From the NCBI GenBank assembly GCA_031178585.1, contig JAPSIT010000074.1, positions 1-7,280 of the forward strand: a DNA stretch of 7,280 bases. The letters are read 5' to 3'. Position 1 is the stretch's first letter; each line of letters opens with the position of its first letter. This document shows positions 1 to 6,033 of the stretch, in pieces. The stretch is from Arthrobacter sp. GTDB lineage: Bacteria; Actinomycetota; Actinomycetes; Actinomycetales; Micrococcaceae. The notes below the pieces were generated by a model. It was not told the DNA's origin. It made no database searches and worked only from the letters and a program-made list of their open reading frames with translations. The position numbers and the translations under genes are program-made.

Positions 1-804
1 GGTCAGCTGCTGGGCGGTGCCTTCACCGCCGCCATGGTGGCCACGATGACGGGGAACCCGTTCGTCGGGCTGCTGGCCGCCGCGGTGGCGGGCGCCGTCG
101 TCTCCATGGTGCTGGCACTGTTCAGCATCAAGTACCTCGTCAACCAGATCATCGTGGGAGTGGTCCTGAACGTGCTGGTCTCCGGCGTGACAGGCTTCCT
201 GTTCAGCACCGTCATGCAGGCGGACAAGGCAGCCTTCAACTCCCCGGGCCGGCTGCCCATCATCGACATTCCTGTGCTGTCCAGCATCCCGGTCTTGGGT
301 CCCATCCTCTTCAAGCAGTCCGTGGTGGGCTACCTGATGTACATTGCCGTGATCGTGGTGTGGGTCGGGCTCTTCAAGACCAAGTGGGGCCTGCGGGTCC
401 GCGCGGTCGGCGAACATCCCCAGGCCGCCGATACCATGGGCATCAAGGTCAACGCCACGCGCTTTTGGAACGTCACCCTTGGCGGGGCCATCGCAGGGAT
501 CGGCGGCTCGTTCTTCACCCTGGTGGCGATCGACAGCTTCACCAAGGAGATCTCGGGCGGACGCGGCTTTATCGCCCTGGCTGCCCTGATCTTCGGCCGC
601 TGGAACCCCATCGGTGCCTTCTTTGCCGCCTTGCTGTTCGGCTTCGCGGACAACCTGCAAAGCATCGTGACCATCATCGGCACCCCCGTGCCGAGCCAGT
701 TCATGGCCATGCTGCCGTACCTCGTGACCGTCCTGGCCGTCGCCGGGCTCGTCGGCAGGTCGCGCCCGCCGGCCGCCAGCGGCATCCCGTACGTCAAGGG
801 CTGA
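1..804 (+). CDS. Nucleoside-type ABC transporter permease (C-terminal part, 5' truncated by window)
   Basis: This is the inner-membrane permease subunit of an ABC importer of the BPD_transp_2 family (RbsC/YufQ-like, the type found in BmpA-dependent nucleoside uptake). The frame is open from base 1 and gives 267 residues before the TGA at 802-804; an ATG at 34 is internal, since the residues before it continue the same hydrophobic protein. Visible membrane segments lie near residues 21-43, 48-70, 107-125, 156-178, 188-216 and 237-252. The cytoplasmic coupling loop LRVRAVGEHPQAADTMGI (131-148) and the GGRGFIALAALIFGRWNP block (186-203) are typical of the family. Nucleoside specificity is inferred mainly from the next two genes, cdd and deoA; sugar permeases of the same fold look similar. 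A partner permease, ATPase and lipoprotein should lie upstream. NupQ/YufQ would be the nearest name, but I leave the symbol blank. Confidence 0.9.
   Translation, partial: GQLLGGAFTAAMVATMTGNPFVGLLAAAVAGAVVSMVLALFSIKYLVNQIIVGVVLNVLVSGVTGFLFSTVMQADKAAFNSPGRLPIIDIPVLSSIPVLGPILFKQSVVGYLMYIAVIVVWVGLFKTKWGLRVRAVGEHPQAADTMGIKVNATRFWNVTLGGAIAGIGGSFFTLVAIDSFTKEISGGRGFIALAALIFGRWNPIGAFFAALLFGFADNLQSIVTIIGTPVPSQFMAMLPYLVTVLAVAGLVGRSRPPAASGIPYVKG
796..800 (+). promoter_or_regulatory. Ribosome binding site of cdd
   Basis: AAGGG ends 8 nt before the ATG at 809 and lies inside the last codons of the permease gene. Together with the 4-nt gap between the genes it supports ATG 809 as the start and coupled translation. 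Confidence 0.55.
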
Positions 805-808
805 CGGC

Positions 809-1246
809 ATGCACGATTCCCCACCGCGCCAGCCCGCCGGACCCGGCCAGTCCGACGTCGACTGGGCGGCCTTGCAGGCCGCCGCCGTTGACGCCATGCA
901 GAAGGCCTACGTGCGGTACTCAAAGTTCCCGGTGGGTGCAGCCGCCCTCACCTCGGACGGACGGATTGTCAGCGGCTGCAACGTCGAAAACGCCAGTTAC
1001 GGTCTGACGCTGTGCGCTGAGTGCACGCTGGTGGGCAACCTGCACATGACCGGCGGCGGACTGCTGCGTGCCTTTTATTGCGTCGACGGCGGCGGCAACG
1101 TCCTGATGCCCTGCGGGCGCTGCCGCCAGCTACTGTATGAATTCCGGGCTCCCGGGATGGAGCTCATGACCACACAGGGAATCAAGACCATGGACCAGGT
1201 GCTCCCCGACGCATTTGGCCCCGAACACCTGGAGGAAACCCCGTGA
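809..1246 (+). CDS. cdd: Cytidine deaminase
   Basis: The enzyme hydrolytically deaminates cytidine and deoxycytidine to uridine and deoxyuridine in the cytoplasm (pyrimidine salvage). The 145-residue product has the short homotetrameric-type Cdd fold. The FPVGAA strand is at 40-45, the substrate-binding CNVENASYG at 57-65, the zinc/catalytic CAE at 69-71 (C69 as zinc ligand, E71 as proton shuttle) and PCGRCRQ at 101-107 (C102 and C105 as zinc ligands). Having three Cys ligands is normal for the tetrameric class. The C-terminal LPDAFGPEHL is also typical. A Pro/Gly-rich N-terminal extension of about 16 residues precedes the conserved part, so the protein is slightly longer than usual; no later start has a better ribosome site. 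It begins 4 nt after the permease stop and its own stop overlaps the deoA start, which places it in one operon feeding deoA with deoxyuridine/uridine. Confidence 0.97.
   Translation: MHDSPPRQPAGPGQSDVDWAALQAAAVDAMQKAYVRYSKFPVGAAALTSDGRIVSGCNVENASYGLTLCAECTLVGNLHMTGGGLLRAFYCVDGGGNVLMPCGRCRQLLYEFRAPGMELMTTQGIKTMDQVLPDAFGPEHLEETP
1231..1235 (+). promoter_or_regulatory. Ribosome binding site of deoA
   Basis: GGAGG lies inside the last cdd codons, 7 nt before GTG 1243. It would sit 16 nt before the alternative ATG at 1252, so it decides for the GTG start. Confidence 0.75.
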
Positions 1247-2565
1247 ATTTCATGGCAAAGGAAACGCAGGCATTCGACGCCGTCGACATCATCCGCATCA
1301 AGCGTGACAAGGGCGTCCTCACCCCCGAACAGATCGACTGGACCATCGATGCCTACACCCGCGGGGTGATCGCAGACGAGCAGATGGCCGCCCTGAACAT
1401 GGCCATCCTGCTCAACGGCATGGACCGGGCAGAAATCGCACGCTGGACAGCCGCCATGATTGCCTCAGGCGAGCGGATGGACTTCTCCAGCCTCAAGCGT
1501 CCCGACGGCGGCGTGAAAGCCACGAGCGACAAGCATTCCACCGGGGGCGTCGGGGATAAGATCACACTCCCGCTGGCGCCGCTGGTGGCAGTGTTCGGTG
1601 TGGCCGTGCCGCAGCTTTCCGGCCGCGGCCTTGGGCACACGGGCGGAACGCTGGACAAGCTGGAATCGATTCCGGGCTGGCGCGCCGCGCTGAGCAACGA
1701 GGAGATTCTGGCGCAGCTCCAGGACGTCGGTGCCGTGATTTGCGCTGCGGGCGCCGGGCTGGCCCCTGCGGACAAGAAGCTCTACGCGCTCCGGGACGTC
1801 ACGGGCACCGTAGAGGCCATTCCGCTGATCGCCTCCTCGATCATGAGCAAGAAGATCGCCGAAGGCACCGGCTCGCTCGTGCTGGACGTCAAGGTGGGCA
1901 GCGGTGCTTTCATGAAGGATGAGGCCCGTGCACGCGAGCTGGCCGAGACCATGGTGGCCCTGGGCAAGGACGCGGGCGTGAACACGGTGGCCCTGCTGAC
2001 CAACATGGACACACCCCTGGGGCTGACCGCAGGCAACGCCATCGAAGTTGAGGAGTCCGTCGAGGTGCTCGCCGGAGGCGGCCCGGAAGACGTCGTCGAA
2101 CTGACGGTCAGGCTGGCGGAGGAGATGCTCGCCTGCGCCGGTGTCGAGGATGCCGACCCGAGGGCGGCGCTCAAGGATGGCCGCGCGATGGACGTGTGGA
2201 ACCGGATGATCGAGGCGCAGGGCGGGGATCCGCGGGCAAAACTGCCCTTGGCGAAGGAATCCGAAACCATCTACGCTCCGGCAGATGGCGTCCTCGTGGG
2301 ACTTGACGCCCTTGCCGTGGGTGTTGCTGCCTGGCGGCTCGGAGCAGGCCGGGCGCGCAAGGAGGATCCGGTCCAGGCAGGGGCGGGCGTCCGCCTGCAC
2401 GCCAAGCCCGGCGCCGCCGTGCGCGCGGGGGAGCCGCTGATGACCCTGCTCACCGACACTCCCGAGAAGTTTGCCCGCGCCAAAGAGGCGCTCGAAAACG
2501 CTGTCACGGTTGCCCCGGACGGATCCCGTCCGGCGCAGCAGCTCATCATCGACCGCATCGCCTGA
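1243..2565 (+). CDS. deoA: Thymidine phosphorylase / pyrimidine-nucleoside phosphorylase
   Basis: The enzyme cleaves thymidine (and deoxyuridine, perhaps uridine) with phosphate to the base and (deoxy)ribose-1-phosphate. The product has 440 residues, the usual length. The N-terminal helical domain spans about 10-80. The phosphate loop KHSTGGVGDK is at 97-106. The family signature SGRGLGHTGGTLDKLE is at 126-141. The substrate residues R184, S199 and K203 match E. coli DeoA R171/S186/K190 with a constant offset of 13, and H98 then matches H85. KVGSGAFMK is at 217-225, and the C-terminal PYNP domain runs from about 345 to 425. The GTG start overlaps the cdd stop by 4 bp (GTGA), a classic coupling arrangement. 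Whether it is strictly thymidine-specific or a broader PyNP cannot be decided by eye; the deoA symbol follows the actinobacterial cdd-deoA-add context. Confidence 0.95.
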   Translation: MNFMAKETQAFDAVDIIRIKRDKGVLTPEQIDWTIDAYTRGVIADEQMAALNMAILLNGMDRAEIARWTAAMIASGERMDFSSLKRPDGGVKATSDKHSTGGVGDKITLPLAPLVAVFGVAVPQLSGRGLGHTGGTLDKLESIPGWRAALSNEEILAQLQDVGAVICAAGAGLAPADKKLYALRDVTGTVEAIPLIASSIMSKKIAEGTGSLVLDVKVGSGAFMKDEARARELAETMVALGKDAGVNTVALLTNMDTPLGLTAGNAIEVEESVEVLAGGGPEDVVELTVRLAEEMLACAGVEDADPRAALKDGRAMDVWNRMIEAQGGDPRAKLPLAKESETIYAPADGVLVGLDALAVGVAAWRLGAGRARKEDPVQAGAGVRLHAKPGAAVRAGEPLMTLLTDTPEKFARAKEALENAVTVAPDGSRPAQQLIIDRIA

Positions 2566-2569
2566 CGCC

Positions 2570-3187
2570 GTGCAGGCCATCAATGACTTCATCCTTGCCG
2601 CGGCGGGGCAGCCGTGGGTCCTGTTCATTGTCCTGGCCTGCTGTTTCATTGACGGTTTCTTCCCTCCGATCCCCAGTGAATCGGTGGTGGTGGGGTTGGC
2701 CGCCGTCGCTGCCACGGCGGATGTCCCCAACCCGTGGCTCCTTGCGGGAATCGCGGCGCTGGGCGCGTTCACCGGGGACAACACCGCCTACCTGATCGGC
2801 CGGGGTGTGGGTACGCAGCGCTGGCGCTGGATGCGGGGCCCGCGCATGCAGCGCGCTTTCCGCTGGGCCGGGGGCGAGCTCAGGAAGCGCCCTGCATCGC
2901 TGATCCTCGTCGCGCGGTTCGTTCCGATTGGCAGGGTGGCCGTGAACCTCACCGCGGGAGCGACGCACTATTCCCACATCCGCTTCGTGGCGCTGACCGT
3001 GCTGTCCGCAACGCTGTGGGCCGGCTACTCGGTTGCCATCGGGCTCTTCTTTGGCCAGTGGTTCGAGGAAAACCACTTGCTGGGAGCTGCCATCGCCATC
3101 GTCTGCGCGATCACCCTGGGCATCATCGTGGATATTGTCATCAGCAAGCTCCGCGGCGGGATCCCCGGGCCACTCGCGGAAGACTGA
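2570..3187 (+). CDS. DedA-family (SNARE-associated/VTT domain) membrane protein, copy 1
   Basis: This is a polytopic inner-membrane protein of the DedA/VTT superfamily; members are linked to lipid scrambling or flipping, undecaprenyl-phosphate recycling and membrane-potential homeostasis, but the substrate here is unknown. I choose GTG 2570, 4 nt after the deoA stop, giving 205 residues. The open frame continues upstream to an ATG at 2471, but that part is deoA sequence read in another frame. No clear ribosome site is seen, so coupling to deoA is likely. Hydrophobic segments lie near 15-31, 37-50, 56-76, 138-162 and 171-193. Family landmarks are FIDGFFPPIPSES (26-38), GDNTAYLIGR (69-78), and ARFVPIGR with the following NLTAG (115-130). 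D28, E37, R116 and R122 lie where charged residues essential in E. coli YqjA/YghB lie. It is the last gene of the salvage operon. Confidence 0.9.
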   Translation: MQAINDFILAAAGQPWVLFIVLACCFIDGFFPPIPSESVVVGLAAVAATADVPNPWLLAGIAALGAFTGDNTAYLIGRGVGTQRWRWMRGPRMQRAFRWAGGELRKRPASLILVARFVPIGRVAVNLTAGATHYSHIRFVALTVLSATLWAGYSVAIGLFFGQWFEENHLLGAAIAIVCAITLGIIVDIVISKLRGGIPGPLAED

Positions 3188-3189
3188 TT

Positions 3190-3218
3190 TTCGCAGGCCG
3201 GGCGTAGCGGACTATGCT
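3190..3218 (+). promoter_or_regulatory. Candidate promoter of dedA copy 2
   Basis: TTCGCA (3190-3195) and TATGCT (3213-3218) are spaced by 17 nt; each matches the sigma-70-type consensus at 4 of 6 positions. The -10 overlaps an inverted repeat, GCGGA (3207-3211) and TCCGC (3218-3222). Initiation near 3225 would give a leader of about 65 nt. No other good pair was seen in the 102-nt gap. Read-through from the upstream operon remains possible. Confidence 0.35.
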
Positions 3219-3228
3219 CCGCGCATGG

Positions 3229-3265
3229 GACACTGAAAAGCGTTTAACGTCACCGACTTTTTGTC
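3229..3265 (+). other. Possible hairpin in the leader of dedA copy 2
   Basis: GACA (3229-3232) can pair with TGTC (3262-3265), and AAAAG (3236-3240) with CTTTT (3257-3261). This makes a 9-bp stem with a 3-nt bulge and a 16-nt loop, ending 8 nt before the ribosome site. The stem is A/U-rich and weak. The gap is locally richer in A/T than its flanks. It matches no riboswitch class I recognise. Confidence 0.25.
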
Positions 3266-3273
3266 TCATTGCC

Positions 3274-3279
3274 GAGGAG
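3274..3279 (+). promoter_or_regulatory. Ribosome binding site of dedA copy 2
   Basis: GAGGAG is followed by a 10-nt spacer and GTG 3290. It lies downstream of the alternative in-frame TTG at 3269, which rules that start out. Confidence 0.7.
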
Positions 3280-3289
3280 CAACACCCGC

Positions 3290-4105
3290 GTGGAGTTTAT
3301 TAATGAGGCCGTGCTCCATGCAGCGGGTCAATGGTGGATTTATCCCATTTTGCTTTTGTTCTTCTTCGTGGACGGCTTCGCAATGGTCGTTCCCAGCGAG
3401 ACGCTCATCGTCGCCTTGGCAGCCTTCTCCCGGCACAGCGGCGAGCCAAATCTCTGGATTCTGGGACTGACTGCACTAACGGGCGCGATTGCCGGCGACA
3501 ACATGGCGTACCTGCTGGGCCGGAAGATCGGCCTTGACCGCTGGAAGTGGATGCGGCGGCCAAAGGTCCAGAAGGCCTTCGGCTGGGCACGCTACGAGCT
3601 GGAGAAGCGCGGCGCCGTTCTCATTTTCACGGCACGGTATATCCCCTGGGGCCGTGTCGCCGTGAACTATGTGGCCGGCACCACGGGTTTCCCGCACCGC
3701 CGGTTTTTCCTGCTGGATGCCTTTGCCTGCATCACGTGGGTGGGGTATTCCGTGGGCATCGGGATCGTGGCCAGCTCCTTCCCTTGGCTGCACCACAACC
3801 CGCTGCTGGGCGCGGGCATCGCAGTGGTCTTCGCCATCATCCTGGGAATCGTCATCGACCACCTGCTGCGGTGGTGGCACAAGCGGCTGGGGCGCAATGA
3901 CGTGCTCGAGGACGTGCTCCCGGGGTCTGGTCCAGTGCCGGAGGAGACCGGCGCCAGCGAGCCGGAGACAGGCTCCAACGGGCCGGAACCTGACGGGGCC
4001 GAGGCAGCAAGGATGCCTGAACGTTCAGCTGAAGGGCACGACGGCGGGCGGCTGGGCCGCGCGCTGCCGGTTTCGGTGACTGCCGAAGCCGAGCAGGGGC
4101 GCTGA
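3290..4105 (+). CDS. DedA-family membrane protein, copy 2, with acidic C-terminal tail
   Basis: This is a second DedA/VTT membrane protein, 271 residues from GTG 3290. With this start it aligns to copy 1 residue for residue: D28, E37, D70, R116 and R122 carry the same numbers, and about 78 of the first 160 residues are identical by hand count. Shared blocks include DGF (28-30), PSE (35-37), GDN and AYLxGR (69-78), RWxWMR (84-89) and GRVAVN (121-126). Membrane segments lie near 15-31, 37-46, 56-76, 138-162 and 171-195. After the basic RWWHKRLGR stop-transfer segment (194-202) it carries a tail of about 70 residues rich in Glu, Pro, Gly and Ser. The tail is probably disordered and, by the positive-inside rule, cytoplasmic; copy 1 lacks it. 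Function is unknown beyond the family. It has its own ribosome site and possibly its own promoter. Confidence 0.9.
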   Translation: MEFINEAVLHAAGQWWIYPILLLFFFVDGFAMVVPSETLIVALAAFSRHSGEPNLWILGLTALTGAIAGDNMAYLLGRKIGLDRWKWMRRPKVQKAFGWARYELEKRGAVLIFTARYIPWGRVAVNYVAGTTGFPHRRFFLLDAFACITWVGYSVGIGIVASSFPWLHHNPLLGAGIAVVFAIILGIVIDHLLRWWHKRLGRNDVLEDVLPGSGPVPEETGASEPETGSNGPEPDGAEAARMPERSAEGHDGGRLGRALPVSVTAEAEQGR

Positions 4106-4126
4106 AACGGCCGGCAGGGGGCCGTT
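4106..4126 (+). terminator. Hairpin directly after the dedA copy 2 stop
   Basis: A perfect 7-bp stem, AACGGCC (4106-4112) with GGCCGTT (4120-4126), encloses a 7-nt loop and starts at the base after the TGA. There is no U-run after it, so it would be a weak or U-less terminator, or an RNA-end or regulatory element. Its 3' arm overlaps the likely -35 box of the next promoter. Confidence 0.4.
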
Positions 4127-4161
4127 GGCGTTGCACGCGGTCCAACCCTAGAGTTGGTACG
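4125..4161 (+). promoter_or_regulatory. Promoter of adenosine deaminase, probably leaderless
   Basis: TTGGCG (4125-4130, 4 of 6 to consensus), an 18-nt spacer and TAGAGT (4149-4154, fits TANNNT) are followed after 6 nt by GTG 4161. The expected +1 therefore falls on the start codon itself. No purine-rich ribosome site precedes the GTG. This is the standard layout of leaderless actinobacterial genes. Confidence 0.6.
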
Positions 4162-5315
4162 TGACTGAGCCAATCGTTGATGCCGCCCCTGCCCTTGACT
4201 TCGACCTGAAGAGCCTTCCCAAGGTATCCCTTCACGACCACCTGGACGGGGGTCTCCGCCCCGCAACCATCATTGAACTGGCGGCGGCCGTTGGCCACAC
4301 CCTTCCGTCCACCGACCCTGCCGCCCTCGGCGAATGGTTCCGCGAGTCCGCCGACTCCGGCTCCCTGGTCCGGTACCTCGAAACGTTCGACCACACCGTA
4401 GCTGTCATGCAGACCAAAGAAGGCCTGTCCCGCGTGGCCAAGGAATTCGTGGAGGACCTCGCGGATGACGGCGTGGTCTACGGAGAGGTCCGCTGGGCCC
4501 CGGAGCAGCATCTCCAGAAAGGCCTCACGCTCGATGAGGTTGTCGAAGCAGTCCAGGAAGGCCTTGAAGCCGGTGTTGCCGCCGTGGCCGAGACCGGCCG
4601 CGAAATCCAGGTAGGACAGCTGATCACCGCGATGCGGCACGCAGAGCGCGGCCAGGAGATCGCCGAGCTCGCCGTCCGCCACCGTGACCGGGGCGCCGTC
4701 GGTTTTGACATCGCCGGCGCTGAGGACGGCTTCCTGCCCTCGCGCTTCAAGGATGCGTTCACGTACCTGGCGGAAAACAACTTCCCGGCCACCGTGCACG
4801 CCGGCGAAGCCGCCGGCCTCGAGAGCATCCAGTCCGCCCTCGTCGACGGACGTGCGCTGCGGCTGGGCCACGGTGTCCGGATTGCCGAGGACATCATGGT
4901 GGAGTTCGAGGACAGCGACGTCGCCGCTGATTACAGTGAAGATGATGACAACATCGGTCTGGTGACGCTCGGAAACCTTGCGAGCTGGGTCCGTGACCGT
5001 GGCATCCCGCTGGAAATCTGCCCGTCCTCGAACCTGCAGACCGGTGCGATTGCCGGCTTCGGCGACGGCATCGACAGCCATCCGCTGGACATGCTCTACC
5101 AGCTGGGCTTCAACGTGACCATCAACACCGACAACCGGCTCATGAGCGGCGTGACGCTCACAGACGAATTCGAGCTGCTGGTGGAGACGTTCGACTACGA
5201 TCTCGATGACCTGCTGGAGCTCACGCTTAACGCCGCCGAGGCTTCCTTCCTCCCGCTCGAGGAAAGGGAAGCCCTGGTGGAGTACATCAACGACGCCTAC
5301 GCGAACCTTGGCTGA
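4161..5315 (+). CDS. add: Adenosine deaminase
   Basis: The enzyme deaminates adenosine and deoxyadenosine to (deoxy)inosine in the cytoplasm (purine salvage). The 384-residue product is an amidohydrolase-fold TIM barrel. Metal ligands are H25 and H27 (SLHDHLDGG, 23-31), H213 and D324. The catalytic pair is E216 (VHAGE, 212-216) and H237 (LGHG). CPSSNLQTG at 287-295 is also typical. Where E. coli Add has a TDD motif this protein has TDN (323-325), which I believe is usual in the actinobacterial branch. An acidic stretch at 248-264 (EFEDSDVAADYSEDDDN) sits between the H237 motif and the next helix and looks like a small insertion. The GTG start is chosen from the promoter position and the conserved N-terminus. 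The downstream mazG frame overlaps its end. Confidence 0.95.
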   Translation: MTEPIVDAAPALDFDLKSLPKVSLHDHLDGGLRPATIIELAAAVGHTLPSTDPAALGEWFRESADSGSLVRYLETFDHTVAVMQTKEGLSRVAKEFVEDLADDGVVYGEVRWAPEQHLQKGLTLDEVVEAVQEGLEAGVAAVAETGREIQVGQLITAMRHAERGQEIAELAVRHRDRGAVGFDIAGAEDGFLPSRFKDAFTYLAENNFPATVHAGEAAGLESIQSALVDGRALRLGHGVRIAEDIMVEFEDSDVAADYSEDDDNIGLVTLGNLASWVRDRGIPLEICPSSNLQTGAIAGFGDGIDSHPLDMLYQLGFNVTINTDNRLMSGVTLTDEFELLVETFDYDLDDLLELTLNAAEASFLPLEEREALVEYINDAYANLG

Positions 5316-5991
5316 AACGTCCGCAGGCGGGGCACCCGCTGAGGGGGTAGGGAGGCTGCTGGACGTGATCGCCGCGCTGCGCGAGCATTGCCCCTGGATG
5401 GGTGCCCTGACCCATGAGTCCCTCGTTGAGTACCTCCTCGAGGAGGCGTACGAAGTGGCTGAGACCATCGAAACCGGACGGGACGAAGCCGAGCTGAAAG
5501 GCGAGCTGGGCGATGTGCTGCTCCAGGTGGTGCTGCATGCCCGGCTCGCCGAAGAGCGCGGCACCTTTGCCTTTTCCGACGTCGCCCGCGGCATCACCGA
5601 GAAGATGATCCGCCGCAACCCCCACGTGTTCAGGCCGGACGGTTCCCTGCAGGAAACCTTCCCCGCCACCGTGGAGGAGATCGTCCTCAAATGGGACGCC
5701 GTCAAGAAAGCTGAAAAGCCGGAAAGGACCAGCCACTTTGAGGGCATCCCCGACGCGCTGCCTGCCCTGGCCCGGGCGCACAAGACCGTGGACCGGGCAG
5801 AGCGCGCGGGCCTGTCCCCGCTGGTCGGAGAAGGCCCGCTGGTTGAGCTTGCCGAACCCCAAACCGAAGCCCAACTCGGCGAACTGCTGCTCGCCGTCGT
5901 CAGCGCTGCGCGCAGCAAGGGGTTGGACGCCGAACGGGCCCTCCGGGGCGCTGTCCGGCGTTTGCAGGAGCAAGTCCCGCCCGGATCATGA
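5308..5991 (+). CDS. mazG: MazG-family nucleoside triphosphate pyrophosphohydrolase
   Basis: MazG converts (d)NTPs to (d)NMPs plus pyrophosphate; it clears aberrant nucleotides and, in E. coli, lowers (p)ppGpp. With the TTG at 5308 the product has 227 residues, shorter than the 263 of E. coli MazG. The first domain is intact: RLLDVIAALREHCPW (16-30), THESL (35-39), the Mg-binding EEAYE (45-49) and ELGD (66-69). RRNPHVF and a KWDAVKKAEK segment follow, as in the family. The second MazG domain (about residues 150-220) is shortened, and its ExxD has become QLGE. The start is uncertain. TTG 5308 overlaps the add stop by 8 bp without a ribosome site and keeps the first conserved helix. GTG 5365 has GGGAGG at 5350-5355 but would cut that helix. 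The overlap implies co-transcription with add. Confidence 0.88.
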   Translation: MAETSAGGAPAEGVGRLLDVIAALREHCPWMGALTHESLVEYLLEEAYEVAETIETGRDEAELKGELGDVLLQVVLHARLAEERGTFAFSDVARGITEKMIRRNPHVFRPDGSLQETFPATVEEIVLKWDAVKKAEKPERTSHFEGIPDALPALARAHKTVDRAERAGLSPLVGEGPLVELAEPQTEAQLGELLLAVVSAARSKGLDAERALRGAVRRLQEQVPPGS

Positions 5992-6033
5992 CGTCCGCGT
6001 TCTGGATAGGTTTCCGTAACGTGCACCACTCTC

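Noticed and set aside
2471..2569. Longer version of dedA copy 1 starting at ATG 2471
   Set aside because: The added 33 residues are out-of-phase deoA sequence rich in Arg and Ser, unlike a DedA N-terminus. The GTG start matches the length of copy 2 exactly.
1465..2784. 439-codon open frame on the - strand opposite deoA
   Set aside because: It is a shadow of deoA, with no domain recognised and no ribosome site considered convincing.
3269..3289. Longer version of dedA copy 2 from TTG 3269
   Set aside because: The ribosome site GAGGAG lies downstream of that TTG and fits GTG 3290.
3188..3289. Known riboswitch (for example a manganese-type leader) before dedA copy 2
   Set aside because: The gap is only 102 nt and I see none of the conserved paired blocks; only a weak A/U-rich hairpin.
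5206..5307. MazG start at ATG 5206
   Set aside because: It would overlap add by 110 bp, and the added residues are low-complexity out-of-phase add sequence.
3852..6029. 725-codon open frame on the - strand across dedA copy 2, add and mazG
   Set aside because: It lies wholly opposite well-supported genes; long antisense frames are expected in GC-rich coding DNA with G/C-ending codons. The translation resembles no family and shifts character across gene borders.
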